Shown here: positions 34,346-43,450 of the stretch, piece by piece | Layout of the letters: each line of letters opens with the position of its first letter | Position numbering within the stretch: position 1 is the stretch's first letter | Source: Gottfriedia luciferensis | GTDB lineage: Bacteria; Bacillota; Bacilli; Bacillales; Bacillaceae_G | Assembly: GCF_001712755.1 (NCBI RefSeq) | Contig: NZ_MDKC01000001.1 | Span: 124,001-188,000 of the forward strand | Length of the DNA stretch: 64,000 nt | Reading direction: 5' to 3' | Made by a program: the position numbers and the translations under genes | Notes under the pieces: generated by a model | What the model was told of the DNA's origin: nothing | Databases searched by the model: none | What the model saw: the letters and a program-made list of their open reading frames with translations, nothing else

Positions 34346-34509
34346 TTTTATGTTTCTTCTATTATATTAGTGATAGGACAATTAAAAAATAAATACTTTA
34401 GTTTGCAAATTACTATTTACTATTATTACTAACTGAAGTACACTATCCTTAACAATTTAAGAGCGAAAATGTAATCTAGTAATAATTAAATAGCCTCAAA
34501 CCTTAATTT

Positions 34510-34615
34510 TACGGTAAACCAGCAACAAAAAAACGTAAATTATTTAATGGTTTCATTAAAACTGACTATTATCAATACTTTGGAAAAAGACCTCCAAGAA
34601 GAATCGAAGAGTAAA
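34510..34615 (+). pseudogene. Possible gene remnant near the prophage end
   Basis: A frame without start codon reads FYGKPATKKRKLFNGFIK then YYQYFGKRPPRRIEE and a stop. It has the look of a real C-terminus (basic and aromatic) and a terminator follows 8 bp later, yet no ATG, GTG or TTG with a site precedes it. It may be the tail of a host gene cut when the element arrived. The surrounding 34346-34737 has no other gene that I can see. Confidence 0.4.
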
Positions 34616-34620
34616 AAGGT

Positions 34621-34672
34621 TAAAAGGGTGTTCCCAATGTCTATTTAGACGATTGGGGCACCTTTTTATTTA
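34621..34672 (+). terminator. Long terminator hairpin
   Basis: AAAGGGTGTTCCCAAT (34624-34639) pairs with ATTGGGGCACCTTTTT (34653-34668) with an inner GTC/GAC, followed by T-rich sequence. Confidence 0.8.
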
Positions 34673-34737
34673 TAATAACGTATTTCGTTAAAGTTTTTAC
34701 GAACAAATCTTGAACAAAAATTGTATTCGTTATGTCA

Positions 34738-34956
34738 TTATAAATTAATTGCAGGTACAATTCTAAATCCATGATTTTTTTCAAGTAAATGTGCAACATG
34801 CCAATTTGTTTCTGCAGTACTTTTATATTGAGTGACTAAATCATGAAATTCATCATTAGAGAAACTCTTCTCATGCTGAAGTAAATAAAGATCTCTTACA
34901 ACACTTATATCATCGTTTGTATCAAAATTAGTTTGAATTAAAGAATATAAGTACAA
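34738..34956 (-). CDS. Hypothetical protein (72 aa)
   Basis: The start codon is TTG at 34956, seven nt after GGAGG. The product is acidic and helical (DDISVVRDLYLLQHEKSFSN). Family not recognised. It is the first leftward gene to the right of the cargo region and diverges from the oxidoreductase. Confidence 0.55.
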   Translation of the reverse strand: MYLYSLIQTNFDTNDDISVVRDLYLLQHEKSFSNDEFHDLVTQYKSTAETNWHVAHLLEKNHGFRIVPAINL

Positions 34957-35127
34957 ATAAACACCTCCAAACTACCATTTTTATGATTATTTTATAGATT
35001 TCCCGATAATTCGAAAGTTATTGCCATTAGATAATTTTGAAATATAATCATTTTTCTTTTAAATGAAGAAAGATAATTTGTTACAATGAATCTTGAAAAA
35101 TAAGCCAATTTAAAGGACTGATCTAAA

Positions 35128-36054
35128 ATGAAAAAACTACGTATTGGAATGGTAGGATTAGGCAATATTGCACAAAAAGCATATCTACCAATTCTTACAA
35201 AAGAAGAAAACTGGGATTTTATTGGTGCATTTTCACCAAATAGAGAAAAACGTAAGAAAATATGTTCACAATATCGAATTAAAGATTTTGAAAGTTTGGA
35301 ATTACTGGCAGAACAAAGTGACGCAGTATTTGTACATAGTGCAACTAGTTCACATTTTGAGGTAGTATCGTATTTATTAAATAAAGGCAAAGATGTATAT
35401 GTTGATAAACCACTAGCAGCTACATTGCCAGAGTCTGAAAAATTAACTGAATTAAGTATTAAGCTAAACCGAAAACTTATGGTTGGATTCAACCGTCGTT
35501 TCAGTCCAATGTATGTGCAGGCAAAAGAACAGGCGAAGAATATCGCAGTAATTAGATTTGAAAAACATCGAGAGAATAAAATTGGGTCTAATTCATTCGA
35601 GTTTACGATGCTGGATGATTATTTACATTTAGTTGATACCATTAGATGGTTGGCAAATGGAGAAGTTAACTTGATAAATGGTAGAGTCAAACTTACTCAT
35701 ACGAATCAATTAGAGTATGCTACTCACCAATTTGAATCGATAGAAGGAACTTCTATTAATACAGTAATGCACCGGATGGCAGGAACAAATCTTGAGCGCT
35801 TAGAATTAATTACTGAAGGTTCTATTATAAGGGTAAAAAATATGAACAACTTTGAAGTAGAAAAAAATAACTCACTAAATAATTCGTTTTCATCATCATG
35901 GGACACAACATTAAAACAAAGAGGTTTTGAGGATTGTATTAACCATTTTATCAATTGTATATACTCTGATGAAAATCCATTGGTCAATGGAGAAGAAGGA
36001 TTAAAATCTCAAATGGTTGTTGAAGAAATGATCAGGCAAGCAAAAGGCCAGTAA
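35128..36054 (+). CDS. Gfo/Idh/MocA-family oxidoreductase
   Basis: The N-terminal Rossmann domain starts with IGMVGLGNIAQKAYLPIL, the NAD(P) site, and continues with DVYVDKPLAA (about 90-99), where the Lys-Pro pair is the family hallmark near the active site. The C-terminal beta-sheet domain binds the substrate, usually a sugar or inositol-like compound. At 308 aa it is somewhat short but complete. Substrate unknown. A terminator follows at 36243. Confidence 0.88.
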   Translation: MKKLRIGMVGLGNIAQKAYLPILTKEENWDFIGAFSPNREKRKKICSQYRIKDFESLELLAEQSDAVFVHSATSSHFEVVSYLLNKGKDVYVDKPLAATLPESEKLTELSIKLNRKLMVGFNRRFSPMYVQAKEQAKNIAVIRFEKHRENKIGSNSFEFTMLDDYLHLVDTIRWLANGEVNLINGRVKLTHTNQLEYATHQFESIEGTSINTVMHRMAGTNLERLELITEGSIIRVKNMNNFEVEKNNSLNNSFSSSWDTTLKQRGFEDCINHFINCIYSDENPLVNGEEGLKSQMVVEEMIRQAKGQ

Positions 36055-36242
36055 AGTTAACTAGAAGGAGATAAAGGAGCTAGAAGAATTTAAAGCTAAT
36101 TTATTTAGTTCTAAATATACATTTCCCTTAGTCTTTAAGTGATCATGCCTTATTTCCCTTGCCTTTCCCTCACATTTTTTGTATGATAGCGGGTAGAGAC
36201 AATTTTTAAATAATATAATGGATCGAATAAATTTGCAAAATT

Positions 36243-36270
36243 AAAGTTCTCAAAAGAGGACTTTTTCTTT
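36243..36270 (+). terminator. Terminator between oxidoreductase and helicase genes
   Basis: AAAGTTCTC (36243-36251) with GAGGACTTT (36256-36264), one mismatch, followed by a T-rich stretch. Confidence 0.75.
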
Positions 36271-36294
36271 TTAATTTACATTTTGGGGGTAGCA

Positions 36295-38226
36295 ATGAGT
36301 CATTCAACTAAATTACCTTTTGAGGTAGGAAAGCAAGACCAATTCATTGAAAAGCTAGGGGAATGGATTGGGGACGTTTTTTATGATTTATTACCAGATG
36401 CAGGCTATGAATTAAGAGATGAGCAAATCTTTATGGCTTATCAGGTTGAAAGAGCGTTTAAAGAAAAGAAAGTTATTTTTGCTGAAGCAGGTGTTGGTAC
36501 AGGTAAAACGTTTGTCTATTTGCTATATTGTTTATGCTATGCAAGATATACAGGTAAGCCAGCTATTATAGCATGTGCTGATGAATCCTTAATCGAACAG
36601 CTAGTAAAGAAAAATGGGGATATTGAAAAGTTATCGAATGCTTTAAATTTGTCAATTGATGTTAGATTAGCTAAATCAACAACAAATTATTTATGTTTAA
36701 AAAAATTAGATTTACAGCGTTCAGAAATTGATGTATCGGATGCCGTTTTAGGGGTTTATGAAAATTTACCAAGCTTTGTAAATGATTATGGAACACTCCA
36801 AAAATTTACTCCATATGGAGACCGTACTGAATATAAGGACTTAACAGATGAAGAATGGGATACAATTTCATATGATTATTTCCAGGATTGTTCTACTTGT
36901 GAACAAAGACATAGATGTGGACAAACTCTATCAAGAGAACATTATCGTAAAGCAACTGACCTAATTGTATGCTCACAAGAATTTTATATGGAACATATTT
37001 GGACGGTAGAATCTAGAAAACGTGAAGGTCAATTGCCATTACTACCTAATCCAAGCTGTGTAGTATTTGATGAAGGACATTTACTTGAATTTGCAAGTCA
37101 AAAATCATTAACTTATCGTCTACAACAAGAGACATTAAATACATTTTTATCATTTTTAATGCAATCTGGGACGCGTGAAAGCTTCCAACAATTACTAGAA
37201 GATACATTAGAAACGTACGATCAATTCTTTTTTGAATTAGATAACAATACCGAAGAAGTTGAAGGGTCTAGACGTTTTAAACTGAATATGAATGAAAGAC
37301 TAATAAAGTTAGCAAGGCGATTAAAGTCTCAAATTAGTAGTATTGGTGATGAATTAGTCTTTGAAAGTGAAATGTATACAATTGATGAATATCAGTTAAA
37401 TATTGTTGATGAGCATTTAGATGATGTTGAGCGTTGCTTAAATTTATTTATTAATGAAATTACAGCGATTCAATGGATTGAGTATAATCAAAATGAATTA
37501 ACACTTGTCATCATGCCTAAGGCTGTAAATGAGCTTTTACAAGAAAAAGTATTTAATCAAAAAATGCCGATTGTATTTTCATCTGCAACTCTATCTCAAA
37601 ATAGTTCTTTTGATTATATTGCAGGTAGTTTAGGGATAAAAGATTACTTATCATTTTCGGTCAATTCTCCGTTTGATTATGTTGAACAAATGAAAATAGA
37701 GTTAAATCAAGTTGATCCAACCAAAATTGAGGAAAAGAATGAAAAGATTATTGAGAAGTTAAAGGATAATAACGGAAGTACATTAATTCTCTTCAATTCA
37801 ACTCAGGAAATGAAAAAATTCAAACTGCAAGTTGAAAAAGAAAAATTAGACTTCAATTTATACTTTGAAGGTGAAGAAGAAATTAGTTCAATTGTACAAA
37901 AATTCCAAGAAGATATTAACGCTTCTTTATGTGCTGTTCATTTATGGGAAGGATTAGATATTCAAGGAATGTCACTAAGTCAAGTGATTATTCATGCGCT
38001 ACCATTCCCGCCAAATGATCCTGTATTCCAATCAAAACGTCAAAATGCACAAAACCCTTACTTCGATATTGATGAGCCGTATATGCTATTAAGATTACGC
38101 CAAGGTATTGGACGACTAATCCGTAGTCATGAAGATAAAGGAAAAATCGTTTTATTTATTGAGAATGATCTAAACAATGAAACGAAAGAAAAAATCTTAA
38201 ACAGTTTGCCTATTGATCCATCTTAA
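36295..38226 (+). CDS. ypvA: DinG/XPD-like ATP-dependent DNA helicase (YpvA)
   Basis: Walker A is EAGVGTGKT at residues 64-72; the DEAH-type box is VFDEGHLLE near 257. Between them four Cys (CLKK and the DCSTCEQRHRCGQ group) fit the 4Fe-4S cluster of XPD/DinG helicases. Late motifs include FSSATLSQNS and a final LRLRQGIGRLIRS, the arginine-finger motif VI. It unwinds DNA in repair. Length of 643 aa fits YpvA. The ATG at 36295 is preferred to the TTG at 36283. Confidence 0.9.
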   Translation: MSHSTKLPFEVGKQDQFIEKLGEWIGDVFYDLLPDAGYELRDEQIFMAYQVERAFKEKKVIFAEAGVGTGKTFVYLLYCLCYARYTGKPAIIACADESLIEQLVKKNGDIEKLSNALNLSIDVRLAKSTTNYLCLKKLDLQRSEIDVSDAVLGVYENLPSFVNDYGTLQKFTPYGDRTEYKDLTDEEWDTISYDYFQDCSTCEQRHRCGQTLSREHYRKATDLIVCSQEFYMEHIWTVESRKREGQLPLLPNPSCVVFDEGHLLEFASQKSLTYRLQQETLNTFLSFLMQSGTRESFQQLLEDTLETYDQFFFELDNNTEEVEGSRRFKLNMNERLIKLARRLKSQISSIGDELVFESEMYTIDEYQLNIVDEHLDDVERCLNLFINEITAIQWIEYNQNELTLVIMPKAVNELLQEKVFNQKMPIVFSSATLSQNSSFDYIAGSLGIKDYLSFSVNSPFDYVEQMKIELNQVDPTKIEEKNEKIIEKLKDNNGSTLILFNSTQEMKKFKLQVEKEKLDFNLYFEGEEEISSIVQKFQEDINASLCAVHLWEGLDIQGMSLSQVIIHALPFPPNDPVFQSKRQNAQNPYFDIDEPYMLLRLRQGIGRLIRSHEDKGKIVLFIENDLNNETKEKILNSLPIDPS

Positions 38227-38252
38227 AAAGCTAGCATTCGCTAGCTTTTTTT
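38225..38252. terminator. Bidirectional terminator
   Basis: AAGCTAGC (38228-38235) with GCTAGCTT (38240-38247), flanked by A-run and T-run, between convergent genes. Confidence 0.9.
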
Positions 38253-38871
38253 AATTACAAATTCCAACTCTAGATTTACTAAAATTGCACTCGAAAAATT
38301 CCTTAAATGCGAAATAGGCTGTATCTCCAGTTGTAATACGTTGGCCATCAATCGGTAAATAATTCTTTTCAGCATTAATATTTTTAGTTATTGGACCATC
38401 TGGTAGGTAAGTTGGGCAAACAATCGTCCAATCTAACAAACTTTCATTTAATAAGTTATAAGCTTTTTCATGATCGGTTGCTGCAGTTGTTGATTTTCGT
38501 TTTGATTCAGAGCTTTTATACCGTAAAATTGTTGGATCAACTCTTGATTGTAAAATACCAGCAGTTCCAATTGTAACAATCCTACTTATTTTTTTCATTT
38601 CAAGAAGAGGGATTAGTAGTCCCATTGTTTTAGATAAAATATTCTCACCGCCAGTATTTAAGGCAGAAATTACTCCATCTACGTTTTCTAAAGCTACATT
38701 TAAATCTTTTTCATTTAGCATATTTCCTTTTAAAACTGTAAGAGCTTCATGATGAATCGTTATTTTTTGTTCATCTCTTACTAAAGCAATTACTTCACAT
38801 TTAGCTTCTAATAATAAATCCACTAAAAAAGAACCAACTCTTCCAGTTGCTCCTAATAATAATATTTTCAT
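38251..38871 (-). CDS. NAD(P)-binding SDR/NmrA-like protein
   Basis: The start ILLLGATGRVGSFLVDLL is the nucleotide-binding loop of atypical SDR proteins. The following GNMLNEKDL and VISALN stretches and the SRIVTIGTAGIL strand are typical of the NmrA/YwnB type. Residues of the catalytic Tyr-Lys are not clear, so it may act as a redox sensor or reductase. AAGGTGATG precedes the ATG. Confidence 0.8.
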   Translation of the reverse strand: MKILLLGATGRVGSFLVDLLLEAKCEVIALVRDEQKITIHHEALTVLKGNMLNEKDLNVALENVDGVISALNTGGENILSKTMGLLIPLLEMKKISRIVTIGTAGILQSRVDPTILRYKSSESKRKSTTAATDHEKAYNLLNESLLDWTIVCPTYLPDGPITKNINAEKNYLPIDGQRITTGDTAYFAFKEFFECNFSKSRVGICN

Positions 38872-39040
38872 AACATCACCTTGCTGTATTGTACTATATT
38901 TTTATTAATCATGTCTTTTATATAAACTTAATCAAATGATTTCTGATAATGAAAGTGCTTTTTAAGCTTAATATTAATTCAATATAAAAGTTATGATAGA
39001 ATGAAAATAACATCCTAAAATTTAGAAATGAGGGTTAAAA

Positions 39041-40555
39041 ATGGCAATTAATAAAATACAAGAAGAATTTACTGACTATTTAAAGAAGATTGAAAATTAT
39101 AATGAAGCAATTAATGTTATGTATTGGGACCTAAGAACGGGTGCGCCTAAAAATGGAGCTGAACAAAGGTCAAATGTCATCAGTCAGCTTTCTGCAGAAG
39201 TATTTGAAATGACAACATCAAGTACGATGGAAAACTATTTAAATTTATTTGAAAAAGAAATAGGCACAGGAAACTTAAATGAAATCATTGAAAAATCTGT
39301 TAAGGAATGTAGAAAAAATTATGATTTAAACTGTAAAATCCCTAAAAATGAATATGCAGAATATGTAAAGCTTTGTTCATTAAGTGAAAATGCCTGGGAA
39401 GACGCTAAAAATGAAGGTGACTTTAGTAAATTCCAACCATATTTAGAGAAAATTGTAACGATGAAAAAACAATTCATTGAATATTGGGGCTACAAAGATA
39501 AGAAATATGATACTTTATTAAGCTTTTATGAGCCTGGCATGACAACTGTGAAGCTTGATGAAGTTTTTGGCAAAGTAAGAGAAAGTCTTGTACCATTAGT
39601 TGCGAAAATTTCAAATTCGCAAACTAAACTAATTCGCAAAGAATTGTCACAACCGATCTCAATTGATCTTCAAAAAGAAGTTAGTGAAGAAATACTTGAA
39701 AAATTAGGTTATAATTTCGATTCCGGTCGTTTAGATGAAACAGTTCATCCATTTCAGATTACTTTAAATCCTGGCGATGTTCGTGTAACAACAAAATACA
39801 TAGAAGATAACTTTATGAGTGCGCTTTTTGGTACCATTCACGAATGTGGCCATGCACTTTATGAGCAAAATTTATCATCGAATTTAATAGGGACACCATT
39901 ATGTGAAGGTGCATCGATGGGAATACACGAGTCTCAATCCCTATTCTTTGAAAATATGATCGGAAGAAGTAAAGAGTTTTGGGAAGCACAGTATGAAAAT
40001 TTAATTGCGAAAACTGGTGAATATTTTAAAAATTTATCGGTAGAAGAATTTTATAAAGCAATAAACCATAGTAGGCCTTCGTTAATTCGAATTGAAGCGG
40101 ACGAATGTACATATCCATTGCATATAATGGTTCGATATGAAATTGAAAAAGAACTGTTTGATGGTGATTTACAAGTAAAGGATTTGCCAAAAATATGGAA
40201 TGATAAAATGGAAGAATACTTAGGTATCGTTCCATCAAATGATCGAGAGGGCGTTCTTCAAGATGTACACTGGGCAGGCGGAGATTTTGGTTATTTTCCT
40301 TCGTATGCATTAGGTGCGATGTACGCAGCACAGTTTAAGCATAAAATGAAACAGGATTTAAGCGATTATGAAACGATCCTAAAAAGCGGCGAGATTCATC
40401 AAATTGTTAATTGGCTAACTCTTAATATTCATCAATATGGAAAATTAAAAGAACCGAAAGAATTATTAGTAGATGTTACAGGCGAAGAGTTAAATGTAAA
40501 ATACTTTATTGATTATTTAGAAGATAAATACTCTAAATTGTATAATTTAGTATAA
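39041..40555 (+). CDS. ypwA: M32 metallocarboxypeptidase, copy 1 (YpwA-like)
   Basis: The zinc site HECGH is at residues 267-271 with the third ligand Glu297 in GIHESQS. The typical M32 stretches YWDLRTGAPKNG (28-39), DVRVTTKY (246-253) and HPFQITLNPGD are all present. The enzyme removes C-terminal residues from peptides with broad specificity, in the cytosol. Length of 504 aa is normal. A close paralogue lies at 43451. Confidence 0.93.
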   Translation: MAINKIQEEFTDYLKKIENYNEAINVMYWDLRTGAPKNGAEQRSNVISQLSAEVFEMTTSSTMENYLNLFEKEIGTGNLNEIIEKSVKECRKNYDLNCKIPKNEYAEYVKLCSLSENAWEDAKNEGDFSKFQPYLEKIVTMKKQFIEYWGYKDKKYDTLLSFYEPGMTTVKLDEVFGKVRESLVPLVAKISNSQTKLIRKELSQPISIDLQKEVSEEILEKLGYNFDSGRLDETVHPFQITLNPGDVRVTTKYIEDNFMSALFGTIHECGHALYEQNLSSNLIGTPLCEGASMGIHESQSLFFENMIGRSKEFWEAQYENLIAKTGEYFKNLSVEEFYKAINHSRPSLIRIEADECTYPLHIMVRYEIEKELFDGDLQVKDLPKIWNDKMEEYLGIVPSNDREGVLQDVHWAGGDFGYFPSYALGAMYAAQFKHKMKQDLSDYETILKSGEIHQIVNWLTLNIHQYGKLKEPKELLVDVTGEELNVKYFIDYLEDKYSKLYNLV

Positions 40556-40728
40556 TCTAATTCGTGTGGATGGAGGTTGTTAAGAACCTCCCCATACTTA
40601 TTATTAAAGAAAACATTAAAAAATGATTAATTCCAAGTTGTTATTTTTTATGTTTTTTTAATAAGTTCAAAAAATAGACATATTTAGATATTTAATTAAT
40701 TACTTTTTTATAGTATCATAAATAAAAA

Positions 40729-40742
40729 TGAAAGCGTGTTCA
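40729..40742. promoter_or_regulatory. cre-like CcpA site, copy 1
   Basis: TGAAAGCGTGTTCA differs at one or two positions from the Bacillus cre consensus TGAAAGCGTTTTCA. It follows a TATAGT-type -10, so CcpA would block transcription there. Confidence 0.6.
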
Positions 40743-40875
40743 CAATTACTTATTTAGAAGAGTTGAATTTAATTAGGTGAAATATTGAAGAACTAAAGTA
40801 TCCAAAATTAAGTTCAAAAAATATTCACATTTAGAAAGTCTTAAGATATTTTTTTTATAGTATTATAGTTAAAAA

Positions 40876-40889
40876 TGAAAGCGTGTTCA
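40876..40889. promoter_or_regulatory. cre-like CcpA site, copy 2
   Basis: The same TGAAAGCGTGTTCA sequence, about 30 bp before the ATG of the Spo0E-like gene. The -10-like TATAGTAT lies just upstream. Confidence 0.6.
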
Positions 40890-40917
40890 TACTTTTTTTG
40901 AAAAGGAGGTAATTTGA

Positions 40918-41121
40918 ATGTTTTTTAGAACAGCCAGATCTTTAGAACGAAATATTGAAGAAAAACGAATCAAGTTGCAAGAAGCTCAAAATCAAAATAA
41001 TGACAATCATCAAGAAGTAGTAAAGATTCGTCATCAGTTGGACACTGATTTAAGAGAACTACAGAAATTGTTGAAAACGGTTGCAGTTAAACAATCAAAA
41101 ATTAATATTAAACCAATATGA
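40918..41121 (+). CDS. Spo0E-like small protein (67 aa)
   Basis: A helical hairpin of the Spo0E type is suggested: first helix LERNIEEKRIKLQEAQ, a loop, and the second helix with RHQLDTDLRELQ in the place of the family motif SQELD. Spo0E phosphatases remove phosphate from Spo0A and delay sporulation. Here the Ser-Gln is changed to His-Gln, so the assignment is tentative. AAAGGAGG precedes the ATG; two cre-like sites lie upstream. Confidence 0.55.
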   Translation: MFFRTARSLERNIEEKRIKLQEAQNQNNDNHQEVVKIRHQLDTDLRELQKLLKTVAVKQSKINIKPI

Positions 41122-41280
41122 AAAAATAGTAATAAGACCACTAATTATTTTTAGTGGTCTTATTTTTTTATAGTTAATTGCTTTCGTAAACCAAAAATAA
41201 ACCTTGGATAATAAGGTTTTTCTCCGTTAAATGCGCAATTTTGATCTACTCATTAATTACTTTCATATAAATGCAAACTT

Positions 41281-41472
41281 TTATTTCTCATTTTTGAAAA
41301 TGATAAATGCTAAGATAAAACTGAAAAAAGTGATTAAGCCAGCAACTATACCTGCAATATAGCGATTACTATAATGTATATAACTTTCTAATACAGTAAT
41401 CGCAATTGAAGAAAAGGCACATGCAAATAGTGCTTGAGTAATACTCATTTTTCCTGTCAAAATTTTCTTCAT
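41281..41472 (-). CDS. Small two-helix membrane protein (63 aa)
   Basis: The start at 41472 follows AAAGGAG; the longer frame to 41577 has no site. Two hydrophobic segments (about 10-27 and 37-58) form a membrane hairpin. Family not recognised. Confidence 0.65.
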   Translation of the reverse strand: MKKILTGKMSITQALFACAFSSIAITVLESYIHYSNRYIAGIVAGLITFFSFILAFIIFKNEK

Positions 41473-41755
41473 GAAAGTTCTCCTTTGTAAATTACTATTA
41501 AATTCAATAATTCTATTTAAATAGTAATTAGTCCTTTTTAAATGAAGTATCTTAATAAGAAGAGGGGGATTTGACATATATCAATAGTCAAAATAAGTAA
41601 AAAATAACTAAAAATTGAAAACAACCTATGTAGCTTGTTTAAAAAAATTAATTCAAATAGTTAAAAATCACTAATCAAAATCAAAATCCCCTAAGTATAA
41701 TAGAGTATATCGATTAATATCCATTTTTTTATAAAAATGTGGAATGAGGTTCTAG

Positions 41756-42217
41756 ATGGATTTTGAACTGGCAAGTCGTATTAGAAGATTGTTTGCAGCT
41801 TGGATCGATGGCTCATTAAATCTTTTATTTTCTAAACTAGGGTTACTTATACTTGGGCTAGAAAGTAAAGACATTTTAGAATTATTTATGTTTAGTAGTA
41901 AGCAACTGTTTTTATATTCAATTTGGTCGCTTTTATTTATTTTCCTACTTTATGTCATTGTACCTACTTATATTTGGAACGGACAAACAATAGGAAAAAG
42001 ATTATTAAGTATTATGGTTGTGAGGGATACAGATGACTTAGTTGATTTCAAAACAATGACATTACGTTCGATATTTGCTTTTGGTTGTCAGCTAAATTTG
42101 CCAATATTTATAGAAGCAATCGGAATTTTGTATGTAATTGATCTGTTTTTTATTTTCCGAAAAGATCGGAGAACATTACATGATTTAATCGCTAAAACGA
42201 AGGTTGTTTATTATTAA
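41756..42217 (+). CDS. RDD-family membrane protein
   Basis: The start ELASRIRRLFAAWIDGSLN has the Arg and Asp pattern of the RDD domain. Two or three membrane segments follow, with GQTIGKRLLSIMVVRD and DRRTLHDLIAKTKVV, which are standard RDD stretches. The function of the family is open; some act in ion or osmotic balance. GAGG precedes the ATG. Confidence 0.85.
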   Translation: MDFELASRIRRLFAAWIDGSLNLLFSKLGLLILGLESKDILELFMFSSKQLFLYSIWSLLFIFLLYVIVPTYIWNGQTIGKRLLSIMVVRDTDDLVDFKTMTLRSIFAFGCQLNLPIFIEAIGILYVIDLFFIFRKDRRTLHDLIAKTKVVYY

Positions 42218-42229
42218 TAGCACTAAAAA

Positions 42230-42266
42230 ATACCCTTTAAAGCTATTTTCAAGCTTTAAAGGGTAT
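42230..42266. terminator. Bidirectional terminator with 15-bp stem
   Basis: ATACCCTTTAAAGCT (42230-42244) with AGCTTTAAAGGGTAT (42252-42266), perfect, between convergent genes. Confidence 0.9.
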
Positions 42267-42271
42267 TTATC

Positions 42272-42790
42272 TTATAATGATGTTTTAGCTAAATATGCAT
42301 CTAGTTGGTCAAATGTACCAGTAAAGCCTTGTTGCATAGAATCTTTATTTGCAATAAATGCAGCAACTTCTTCATCAGTAGCATTGATTGGAAAACCTTT
42401 TAATGTAATCGTTGTTTTGCCATCATTTTCTTCTAAAGTTAAAGTGTTTTGAATTTCCAATGGCCAAACTTCAAAGAATGGAGCGCGAACCATATTACCT
42501 TCTTGATCAGAGAATGAATTAACAAAAACAATTTTCTCAGGTTCAATAATTTCACCAAAAACAAATAATCCCCACATTACGAATCCTTCTGGTGATTCCA
42601 TTTTATAGTGGAATTTACCTCCTGGTCTAAATTCTAACGTTGCTACATCCATTTCAAAACCTGTTGGACCCCACCAGTTTTTAAGGTGTTCTGCTTCGGA
42701 CCAAACCTTGAATACTAATTCACGAGGCGCATCAACAACCCTTGTTAAAACTAATCCTTGCTCATCTACATTAAACATATTTTTACTCAT
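42272..42790 (-). CDS. SRPBCC/AHSA1-like protein
   Basis: The segment LTRVVDAPRELVFKVWSEAEHLKNWWGP is reduced here to its key parts: DAPRELVFKVW (about 19-29) and WWGP, the hallmark of AHSA1/START-type ligand-binding proteins. The family binds hydrophobic ligands in a helix-grip fold. It lies behind an ArsR gene on the same strand, a pairing common in Bacillus. The start at 42790 has GGAGG eight nt upstream. Confidence 0.88.
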   Translation of the reverse strand: MSKNMFNVDEQGLVLTRVVDAPRELVFKVWSEAEHLKNWWGPTGFEMDVATLEFRPGGKFHYKMESPEGFVMWGLFVFGEIIEPEKIVFVNSFSDQEGNMVRAPFFEVWPLEIQNTLTLEENDGKTTITLKGFPINATDEEVAAFIANKDSMQQGFTGTFDQLDAYLAKTSL

Positions 42791-42915
42791 TATTAATTCC
42801 TCCATTTATTTTATTATTTCCTAAATTAGACATTATTTCCTCTTTTAAAACTAGGTACTTCTCCTTTCAATAATAGTTAGTACTAATTAAATTGTGTGCA
42901 ATGAATAAGCTAAGA

Positions 42916-43227
42916 TTATTTGCCCTGTAATTTTTTTAAATAATCGTCCAATTGATCGAATCTCTGTTCCCAGACGTGTCGGAATGACTTAATCCACGAA
43001 TCAATTTCTTTTAGCGGCTGGGGTCTAAGTTTATAAATTCTTTTATTGGCGATTGGTTGAACTTCGACAAGCCCAGCTTCACTTAGAATGCGAAGATGTT
43101 TTGAAACCTGTGGTTGCTTAAGTCCTAAGCTTTCAGCTATTTCACCGACTGATAGAGGACCGTCACGTAAGAGTTCGACAATCTGTAACCGGTTCGGCTC
43201 TGCAAGAGCAATTAAAGTCGAATTCAT
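42916..43227 (-). CDS. ArsR-family transcription regulator
   Basis: The winged helix is complete: LAEPNRLQIVELLRDGPLS, then VGEIAESLGLKQPQVSKHL and the wing ending AGLVEVQ. No metal-binding Cys are present, so it senses something other than metals. The start at 43227 is chosen because the family starts there and because the promoter read upstream predicts +1 right at this ATG. It controls itself and probably the SRPBCC gene downstream. Confidence 0.85.
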   Translation of the reverse strand: MNSTLIALAEPNRLQIVELLRDGPLSVGEIAESLGLKQPQVSKHLRILSEAGLVEVQPIANKRIYKLRPQPLKEIDSWIKSFRHVWEQRFDQLDDYLKKLQGK

Positions 43228-43233
43228 AAATTG

Positions 43234-43272
43234 AATATACCTCATAAGGAATATTCCTGTCAAGGAATATTC
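43234..43272 (-). promoter_or_regulatory. ArsR promoter with two operator repeats
   Basis: Leftward promoter: TTGACA (43258-43263), 18 bp, TATATT (43234-43239). AAGGAATATTC occurs at 43246-43256 and 43262-43272, 16 bp apart, covering the spacer and the -35. The predicted +1 falls at about 43227, the start codon itself. Confidence 0.65.
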
Positions 43273-43450
43273 AAAATATAATTTTGTATTAGTTAAAAAA
43301 GACATGAGTAGTATTTACGAAGTGATTAGACAATATTCATTTTGTCGAGAAATATTGTTTGAAAAATATGATAATTCTTATTTATCCATATATTTTTTAT
43401 GTTACTATTTAGCTGACTCAAAAATTTGATTTTAAAAGGTGGGTGTTTTG

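Larger units (their letters stand above)
40662..40889. repeat. Two direct repeats of about 80 bp with promoter-like sequence
   Basis: Copy 1 (40662-40743) and copy 2 (40809-40889) share TAAGTTCAAAAAAT, a CATATTTAGA/CACATTTAGA block, TTTTTTATAGTAT and AAAAATGAAAGCGTGTTCA in order. The rest of 40556-40917 has no gene. The repeat seems to be a duplicated promoter/operator before the small gene at 40918. Confidence 0.65.

Noticed and set aside
40026-40331. Leftward 101-codon frame
   Set aside because: Antisense within the M32 gene whose motifs are complete.
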